Origin: Porticoccaceae bacterium UBA2002
Lineage (GTDB): Bacteria > Pseudomonadota > Gammaproteobacteria > Pseudomonadales > Porticoccaceae
Reading direction: 5' to 3'
Assembly (NCBI GenBank): GCA_002334915.1
Contig: DDCQ01000111.1
Span: forward strand, 1-11,783
DNA length: 11,783 nt
Part shown: piece after piece, positions 5,991-11,783 of the stretch
Layout: every line of letters begins with the position of its first letter
How positions within the stretch are numbered: the stretch's first letter is position 1
Program-made: the position numbers and the translations under genes
The notes under the pieces: generated by a model
What the model was told of the DNA's origin: nothing
What the model saw: the letters and a program-made list of their open reading frames with translations, nothing else
Databases searched by the model: none

Positions 5991-7775
5991 ATGCGCCATG
6001 GGGACTATGGGTCGGACGCCCAGAGCAAAATAAGCTGGAAGGTATTTTCTGTTATTTGGCCCTATCTGCTCGAATATAAACTGCGTGTCGCCATAGCTAT
6101 CAGCTGCCTGGTGTTGTCCAAGGCGGCCAGCGTCAGCGGTCCCTTCCTACTCAAGCATATTGTCGATGGCCTCAGCCAGAACCCAACCCTAGGCCTGTTA
6201 CTAGTGCCAGCAGGACTAATTGCCGCCTATGGCTTTGCCCGCTTCTCAATGATTATGCTGGGTGAAATACGGGACACCGTATTTGGCCGGGTTACAGAGC
6301 GAGCCATGCGGCGCATAGGCCTGCAAGTATTTGAGCATGTCCATGGGCTGGATCTGGACTTCCATCTCAATCGGCGCACCGGCGGTCTTGCTAGGGATAT
6401 TGAGCGGGGCACCAATGGCATTAGTTTTTTAATGCGCTTCTTTGTCTTCAATATTGCCCCTACATTAATTGAGATTGGACTGGTTATCGGCTTACTGATG
6501 TATAACTATGGCATAGCCTTTGCCGCCATCACCCTGGTCTCTGTGGTGCTATATATTGGCTTTTCGATGGTGACTACTGACTGGCGCACTCAATTTGTCC
6601 GCGAGGCCAATGTGGCAGATAACGAGGCCAGCACCAGAGCCATAGATAGCCTGCTTAATTATGAAACCGTCAAGTACTTCACCAATGAGCAGTTCGAGGC
6701 TAATCGCTACGATAAATCACTGCACAGATGGGAGATCGCACGCCGCAAAAACCGACTGTCACTACTCTCTTTAAATACGGGTCAGGCACTGATAATCACC
6801 GTAGCCATGACGGCTATGATGTGGCTGGCAGCCCATCGGGTCACGGAGCAAACAATGACTATAGGTGATTTTGTTCTCATCAATGCCTTTATGATGCAGC
6901 TTTTTATGCCCCTCAACTTTCTCGGTTTTGTCTATCGGGAAATTAAAGGCTCTATGGCTAATATTGAAAATATGTTCGCACTGATGGATCTGCAGTCAAG
7001 CGTGCCAACAAATAATCAGGCCCCCTCACTGCAGGTGCGCAGCGGGCGCCTAGTCTTCGATAAAGTATGCTTCCAGTATCAGCCAGAGAGAGTAATTTTA
7101 GAGGCCATCAGCTTTACCATTGAGCCCGGCCAAAAAGTCGCCATAGTGGGTGCCAGCGGCGCGGGCAAATCCTCTCTGGTCAAGCTACTGTTTCGTTTTT
7201 ACGATCCCGGCAGTGGCGTGATCAGTATTGATGGGCAAGATATTAGTCAGGTCAATCAACAGTCACTGCGCCAGGCCATAGGCATAGTCCCCCAGGATAC
7301 GGTGCTGTTTAACGACAGTATTATTGAAAATATCCGCTACGGTAATCCCTCCGCCTCTGATGCCGATGTCTATCAAGCGCTTGAACTGGCCCATCTAAAA
7401 GCCTTTGTGGACAAACTCCCAGAGGGGGTCGACACCATGGTGGGCGAACGCGGATTAAAACTCTCGGGCGGTGAGAAGCAGCGTGTCGCCATAGCCCGGA
7501 CCATTTTAAAGCGTCCGCCTATTCTGGTATTCGATGAGGCCACATCCTCTCTGGACAGTAAATCGGAGCGCTCGATTCTCAGAGCCCTGGAGGAAATCTC
7601 CCAGGGACATAGCAGTCTGGTGATTGCCCATCGCCTGTCAACCATTGTCGATGCCGACAAAATACTGGTGCTGGATCAGGGCGCCATTATTGAGCAGGGC
7701 ACCCATGGGCAATTGCTCAGTCTGAATGGCCGCTACGCAGAACTCTGGACCTCACAACTTCGGCAGCACCAATAA
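5991..7775 (+). CDS. Atm1/ABCB7-type ABC exporter (fused membrane and ATPase domains)
   Basis: A half-transporter of 594 residues acting as a homodimer in the inner membrane. The membrane domain (about 20-330) carries Atm1-family signatures: RDIERGTNGISFLMRFFVFN (135-154) and NYETVKYFTNEQFEANRYD (223-241). The ATPase domain has Walker A GASGAGKSS (387-395), Q-loop Gln435, signature LSGGEKQR (491-498), Walker B ILVFDE (511-516) and H-loop His547, so it should be active. Known relatives export glutathione-linked sulfur or metal compounds: Atm1 in mitochondria supports iron-sulfur protein maturation outside the organelle, and the Novosphingobium homologue confers metal tolerance. Which applies here cannot be read from sequence. 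The ATG at 5991 has only a weak GAG-containing ribosome binding site, and no better alternative was found. Generic lipid A or multidrug exporters are less likely given the Atm1-specific motifs. Confidence 0.92.
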   Translation: MRHGDYGSDAQSKISWKVFSVIWPYLLEYKLRVAIAISCLVLSKAASVSGPFLLKHIVDGLSQNPTLGLLLVPAGLIAAYGFARFSMIMLGEIRDTVFGRVTERAMRRIGLQVFEHVHGLDLDFHLNRRTGGLARDIERGTNGISFLMRFFVFNIAPTLIEIGLVIGLLMYNYGIAFAAITLVSVVLYIGFSMVTTDWRTQFVREANVADNEASTRAIDSLLNYETVKYFTNEQFEANRYDKSLHRWEIARRKNRLSLLSLNTGQALIITVAMTAMMWLAAHRVTEQTMTIGDFVLINAFMMQLFMPLNFLGFVYREIKGSMANIENMFALMDLQSSVPTNNQAPSLQVRSGRLVFDKVCFQYQPERVILEAISFTIEPGQKVAIVGASGAGKSSLVKLLFRFYDPGSGVISIDGQDISQVNQQSLRQAIGIVPQDTVLFNDSIIENIRYGNPSASDADVYQALELAHLKAFVDKLPEGVDTMVGERGLKLSGGEKQRVAIARTILKRPPILVFDEATSSLDSKSERSILRALEEISQGHSSLVIAHRLSTIVDADKILVLDQGAIIEQGTHGQLLSLNGRYAELWTSQLRQHQ

Positions 7776-7952
7776 GGCCAACCAATGCTCTCTAAAAAGG
7801 GACATGAGCCGTTCAAAAACGGACCAAAATTGCGTCAGTTGGCAATAAAACGATAACTGGTTCACTTTTCCGACCGCCATAAGTTGCGCTGCGCCTTTGG
7901 CTGCATAAGAATCGCTGCTAATGAGATCAGATTCGGTTGGCGGGATGCTGAC

Positions 7953-7959
7953 AAGGAGA
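7953..7959 (+). promoter_or_regulatory. Strong ribosome binding site for the PEP-CTERM-like gene
   Basis: AAGGAGA lies 7 bases before the ATG at 7967 and is the best Shine-Dalgarno match in the window, suggesting high translation. The rest of the 191-base gap after the ABC gene has no clear promoter. CCGTT-CAAA-AACGG at 7809-7822 is a small hairpin without a U-run. Confidence 0.7.
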
Positions 7960-7966
7960 AGTAACT

Positions 7967-8626
7967 ATGAGTAAGCGCATAAGTTCATCATTGGCAATTA
8001 TCGCCAGCACAATTCTTACCTGTTTAATCAGTTCGACGGCTGTAGCCGGTACCGTAGAGATTACCTATGAGAATAGCGGAACCTCCAGCAACAACGCCGG
8101 ACTGCATGAACTCAGCATCGATGGTGTCAGTACCTATGCCATGAATGCAAAAGCAAAACCACCCAAAAAAGGCAAAACCTGGACAGCCACTGTCAACTCC
8201 TACGACGATGTGCAGGCGGGCGCTGGCAAGTTTAATAAAAAGCCCGGAGATGCCACCAAATACAACCGTACTGGCTATCTGTTCAGCTACATGGACTTCC
8301 GCGACAACCTGAGTACCAGCAGCACCGCTTGGAATGCGGCCATTAATCAGGCAGTTTGGAAAATTATGGGCAAAAAAGGCAAGCTCAGCTCTCTGGCGAC
8401 CAGCATTTACAACTATGCCACCGCAGGTTACAGCTTTATTGATAACTATAACTGGAGCGATAGCATGTCGGTCTATACATCGACAAACCTGAGATCCGAA
8501 TTCTATGCCCCTATGGCACCCATTCCCAACCCGATTCCCAGCGCAATCTTTCTGTTTGGCTCAATGTTTATTGGCCTGTTCGGTCTTCTCAGACGCAATT
8601 CAAACCAACAGGCAACAGCTGCCTGA
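7967..8626 (+). CDS. Secreted protein with PEP-CTERM-like sorting tail
   Basis: A 219-residue exported protein of unknown function. Residues 1 to about 27 form a Sec signal peptide (basic SKR, hydrophobic core, cleavage near AVA-G). The C-terminus has the three-part exosortase sorting layout: a proline motif PIPNPIPSA (185-193), a hydrophobic helix IFLFGSMFIGLFGLL (194-208) and Arg-Arg (209-210). It resembles the VPLPA-type variant, with Pro-Ile-Pro rather than Pro-Glu-Pro. An exosortase would cut this tail and release or attach the protein at the outer surface. No exosortase gene is in the window. AWNAAINQAVWKIMG (121-135) recalls the QxAIW segment of thioester-like adhesin domains. The mature protein has no cysteine (the only one is in the signal peptide), so a thioester cannot form. 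It has its own strong ribosome binding site and a strong terminator, so it is probably monocistronic. Confidence 0.75.
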   Translation: MSKRISSSLAIIASTILTCLISSTAVAGTVEITYENSGTSSNNAGLHELSIDGVSTYAMNAKAKPPKKGKTWTATVNSYDDVQAGAGKFNKKPGDATKYNRTGYLFSYMDFRDNLSTSSTAWNAAINQAVWKIMGKKGKLSSLATSIYNYATAGYSFIDNYNWSDSMSVYTSTNLRSEFYAPMAPIPNPIPSAIFLFGSMFIGLFGLLRRNSNQQATAA

Positions 8627-8665
8627 ACTGCTTCAAACTCTTACTCCTGGTGATTGAAACCTTAT

Positions 8666-8690
8666 GGGCCCCTCTGGGGCCCCTTTTTTT
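8666..8690 (+). terminator. Strong rho-independent terminator
   Basis: GGGCCCC (8666-8672) pairs perfectly with GGGGCCC (8676-8682) around a 3-base loop, followed by C and seven T. It starts 39 bases after the stop of the PEP-CTERM-like gene and cleanly separates it from dapE. This is the most convincing intrinsic terminator in the window. Confidence 0.93.
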
Positions 8691-8746
8691 ATGCCGGCAT
8701 TGAGGTTATTTGGCCTGTTGTACAAAACAGAGTGCGGGATAGATAG

Positions 8747-9949
<1,203 letters not shown>

Positions 9950-9964
9950 CTCCAGGGCGGCCCC

Positions 9965-10840
9965 ATGAATGCAACCAGCGCTTTTTTGTATGTCTCGACG
10001 GTGCTGATCTGGGGCTCAACATGGATTGCTATTACTTTTCAGCTGGGTACTGTGGACCCCCTAGCCTCGGTAATCTATCGGATGGCGCTGGCTTCCGGTC
10101 TGCTTTTCGCAATCTGCAAGCTGCGCGGCATTGATTTGCAGCTGAGCGCCAGAGATCACCGATTTGTCGCCCTGCAGGGACTCTGCTTATTCGGTCTCAA
10201 CTACTGGGCCATTTACCATTCAGAGCTATATCTGCCCAGCGGTATTATCGCCATTATTTTTTCTCTGATTGTGTTCTTTAATATTATTAATGGCCGTATA
10301 TTTCTTAAGCGGCCTATACAGATTAACTCGGTAGTTGGCGGTATTATTGGTCTTACCGGCATCTGTCTGCTGTTTTATCCAGAGCTGAGCAGGCTGTCTT
10401 CCACCACAGATGCAATAAAGGGTTTTCTGCTGGCATTCTCAGCGGTTTTTATCGCCTCTCTGGGCAATATAGCGGCCACCCGCAACGGCTTACTGGGCAC
10501 CTCTATATGGACCATTAACGCCTGGGGAACTCTGTATGGAACTCTGGCACTGGTGGCTATAGCCCTGCTTAGCGGCACCCACTTTAACTATGACAATAGC
10601 CTCGAGTATACGGTCTCGCTGATCTATCTCTCAGTGTTTGGCACCATTCTGGCCTTTGGCGCCTATCTCAAATTACTGGTTATTCTGGGGCCTGAAAAAG
10701 CCAGCTACAGTGGACTGCTGATCCCCTTCTTCGCCATTCTTTTGTCGACTATCTTTGAGGGCTATCAGTGGACCCTGATGGCTGCAGCAGGCTTTATACT
10801 AGTGGCTGCAGGTAACTATCTGATCATGGGTCGGCGTTAG
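9965..10840 (+). CDS. EamA-family (drug/metabolite transporter) permease
   Basis: An inner-membrane protein of 291 residues with about ten hydrophobic helices arranged as two EamA repeats. Family marks are LIWGSTW (14-20) at the first helix, YRMALASGLLFA (38-49), and GPEKASYSGLLIPFFAILLS (242-261) with the conserved Pro254 and the following Glu265 in the second repeat. Family members export amino acids, related metabolites or drugs, and the substrate cannot be deduced. It starts 15 bases after the dapE stop, with AGGG (9954-9957) 7 bases before its ATG, so it is almost certainly in the dapE operon. A role in exporting a lysine-pathway compound is possible but unproven. Its stop lies only 15 bases from the end of convergent rsmJ. 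Confidence 0.88.
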   Translation: MNATSAFLYVSTVLIWGSTWIAITFQLGTVDPLASVIYRMALASGLLFAICKLRGIDLQLSARDHRFVALQGLCLFGLNYWAIYHSELYLPSGIIAIIFSLIVFFNIINGRIFLKRPIQINSVVGGIIGLTGICLLFYPELSRLSSTTDAIKGFLLAFSAVFIASLGNIAATRNGLLGTSIWTINAWGTLYGTLALVAIALLSGTHFNYDNSLEYTVSLIYLSVFGTILAFGAYLKLLVILGPEKASYSGLLIPFFAILLSTIFEGYQWTLMAAAGFILVAAGNYLIMGRR

Positions 10841-10855
10841 CGCCCCAGGGTAAAA

Positions 10856-11695
10856 CTAGCCTGGCAACCTTTGCAGAGCAAAAACATCAAACCTGGTGGA
10901 CTTGCCCTCCAGCGAATAGCTAGGAGCCATACCTGCCAGATAATCTGCACTGACAGAGCGTTTGACCACCACTCGATAGCGGGCGCGCTGCATAGCCAGC
11001 TCCAATAGTTGGCCGGCATCCGGGTCTGAACCCACTATAAGGTGGAACGCCTGCATCTCTTTTTTTACCTTGGCCGATTTCTTGCGCTCGGGAAACATAG
11101 GATCCAAAAACACAATATCCTCCTGCTCCGAGGCGGGTAATCGCCCGAGAAAATCTCTGGACTCGCCTTCAATTAATGACATCCGCGACACAATATCAGC
11201 CAGCTCCGAGTCATCCTCCCCGGCTACGGCCGCCCGATCCAAGCCATCGCGAAGCAGGCTGTGGACTATGGGGTTGCGTTCTAATAACCGCACTCTGCAG
11301 CCCAGACTGGCTAGCACAAACCCATCGCCACCTAGGCCAGCTGTAAGATCAAGTACGCCTGGAACAAACTTGCCGGTCACACCCACAGCTTTGGCTATGG
11401 CTTGACCATTGCCACCACCAAATTTACGCCTGTGGGCCAGTGCTCCGCTATCGAAGTCGCAGCGAATGGGACCATGGTGCTTGCGCCTGACGGGAACCAG
11501 TGAGAGGCCCTGAGAATCGAGCTGCAAATAATAGCCAGCATTAACCCCAGCCGCCTGGTCAACAGACCGGTCAGCAGCCCTGCTTATAGCAGCAACCTCC
11601 TCAGCGTCGACAACAGGCAGACCCAAGCGCTCAGCTATGCTTATCGCTGCAGCCTGAAGGTCCGGTTGAGTAAAAGAGACTTTAATACTGGTCAT
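10856..11695 (-). CDS. rsmJ: 16S rRNA (guanine-1516-N2)-methyltransferase
   Basis: Class I SAM-dependent methyltransferase of the RsmJ (YhiQ) family, which methylates G1516 of 16S rRNA. With the start used here it has 279 residues, against about 250 in E. coli. Numbered from that start, the SAM-binding motif is DLTAGLGGDGF (116-126), followed by LLERNP (137-142), the catalytic-loop motif FLDPMFPERKKSAKVKKEM (196-214) and VVVKR (242-246). The ATG at 11695 is preferred because the family pattern begins soon after it. None of the candidate starts has a clear Shine-Dalgarno sequence: an ATG at 11713 and a GTG at 11740 are in frame, and the GTG would almost abut the divergent gene's start at 11744. 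It ends 15 bases from the convergent EamA gene. No functional link to dapE is implied. Confidence 0.93.
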   Translation of the reverse strand: MTSIKVSFTQPDLQAAAISIAERLGLPVVDAEEVAAISRAADRSVDQAAGVNAGYYLQLDSQGLSLVPVRRKHHGPIRCDFDSGALAHRRKFGGGNGQAIAKAVGVTGKFVPGVLDLTAGLGGDGFVLASLGCRVRLLERNPIVHSLLRDGLDRAAVAGEDDSELADIVSRMSLIEGESRDFLGRLPASEQEDIVFLDPMFPERKKSAKVKKEMQAFHLIVGSDPDAGQLLELAMQRARYRVVVKRSVSADYLAGMAPSYSLEGKSTRFDVFALQRLPG

Positions 11696-11743
11696 GCTGT
11701 TATTTAAACACATATACTTTAAGTTCAGGCTCAGGGGCACATC

Positions 11744-11783
11744 ATGATGGCAAAAAATTTACTGGTGGGGTTGGCCTTGCTGG
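11744..11783 (+). CDS. Start of a divergent gene, probably secreted or membrane protein (3' partial)
   Basis: ATG-ATG at 11744-11749 opens a frame reading MMAKNLLVGLALL up to the window end. This is a lysine followed by a hydrophobic run, as in a signal peptide or first membrane helix. AGGGG (11733-11737) lies 6 bases upstream as a plausible ribosome binding site, and TATACT (11713-11718) could be its -10, though without a good -35. Only 13 codons are visible, so no family can be named. Confidence 0.5.
   Translation, partial: MMAKNLLVGLALL

Noticed and set aside
7809..7822. CCGTT-CAAA-AACGG hairpin after the ABC gene as a terminator
   Set aside because: The stem is 5 bp and no T-run follows on either strand.
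7830..7857. TTGCGT, 16 bases, GATAAC as a promoter for the PEP-CTERM-like gene
   Set aside because: Only 3/6 and 4/6 consensus matches, more than 100 bases from the start codon. Chance matches of this quality are frequent.
10833..10844. GGCG-TTAG-CGCC hairpin between EamA and rsmJ as a bidirectional terminator
   Set aside because: A 4-bp stem that includes the EamA stop codon and has no U-run on either side.
11696..11740. Longer rsmJ starting at GTG 11740 or ATG 11713
   Set aside because: The added residues do not look like the family N-terminus, no ribosome binding site supports them, and the GTG nearly abuts the divergent gene. ATG 11713 cannot be fully excluded.

Overview
The window looks like a chromosomal segment of a marine-type gammaproteobacterium. 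The genes suggesting this are rsmJ, a DapE with gammaproteobacterial spacing, an AroF-like DAHP synthase, a PEP-CTERM-type surface protein and an Atm1-type exporter. The SAR92/Cellvibrionales area is a guess from gene content. Nothing here allows a species call. Apart from one AT-rich patch, it reads as core genome with ordinary housekeeping genes.

Layout. Positions 1-3350 (+) hold most of a RecB/AddA-type helicase-nuclease whose first codons lie upstream of the window. A short promoter region leads to an AroF-like DAHP synthase (3420-4493, +). Next is a compact divergent pair: a 77-residue XRE-type regulator (4545-4778, -) and an unrecognised 90-residue protein (4857-5129, +). Then come a membrane-anchored J-domain protein (5243-5935, +) with a hairpin terminator, and an Atm1/ABCB7-type ABC exporter (5991-7775, +). 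A secreted protein with a PEP-CTERM-like sorting tail (7967-8626, +) ends at a very strong intrinsic terminator. dapE (8813-9949, +) and an EamA-family transporter (9965-10840, +) follow as a tight two-gene unit, then convergent rsmJ (10856-11695, -). The first codons of another + strand gene start at 11744.

Working together. Most neighbours are functionally independent: DNA repair, aromatic amino acid synthesis, lysine and peptidoglycan precursor synthesis, and rRNA modification. The dapE-EamA pair is the clearest operon. The aroF-like and dapE genes share an identical 10-base element (TACAATAAGC) 45 or 46 bases before their start codons, which probably marks their -10 regions.

Most unusual item. 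The 78 bases between the XRE regulator and the 90-residue ORF carry two inverted copies of a 16-base element, GCTCCA-NNN-ACGGAGC. They are 13/16 identical, one faces each gene, and each copy's GGAG is the Shine-Dalgarno sequence of that gene. This could be a paired operator, or twin RNA hairpins that hide both ribosome binding sites. The 90-residue gene is also much more AT-rich than its surroundings, so the pair may be an acquired, self-regulated cassette.
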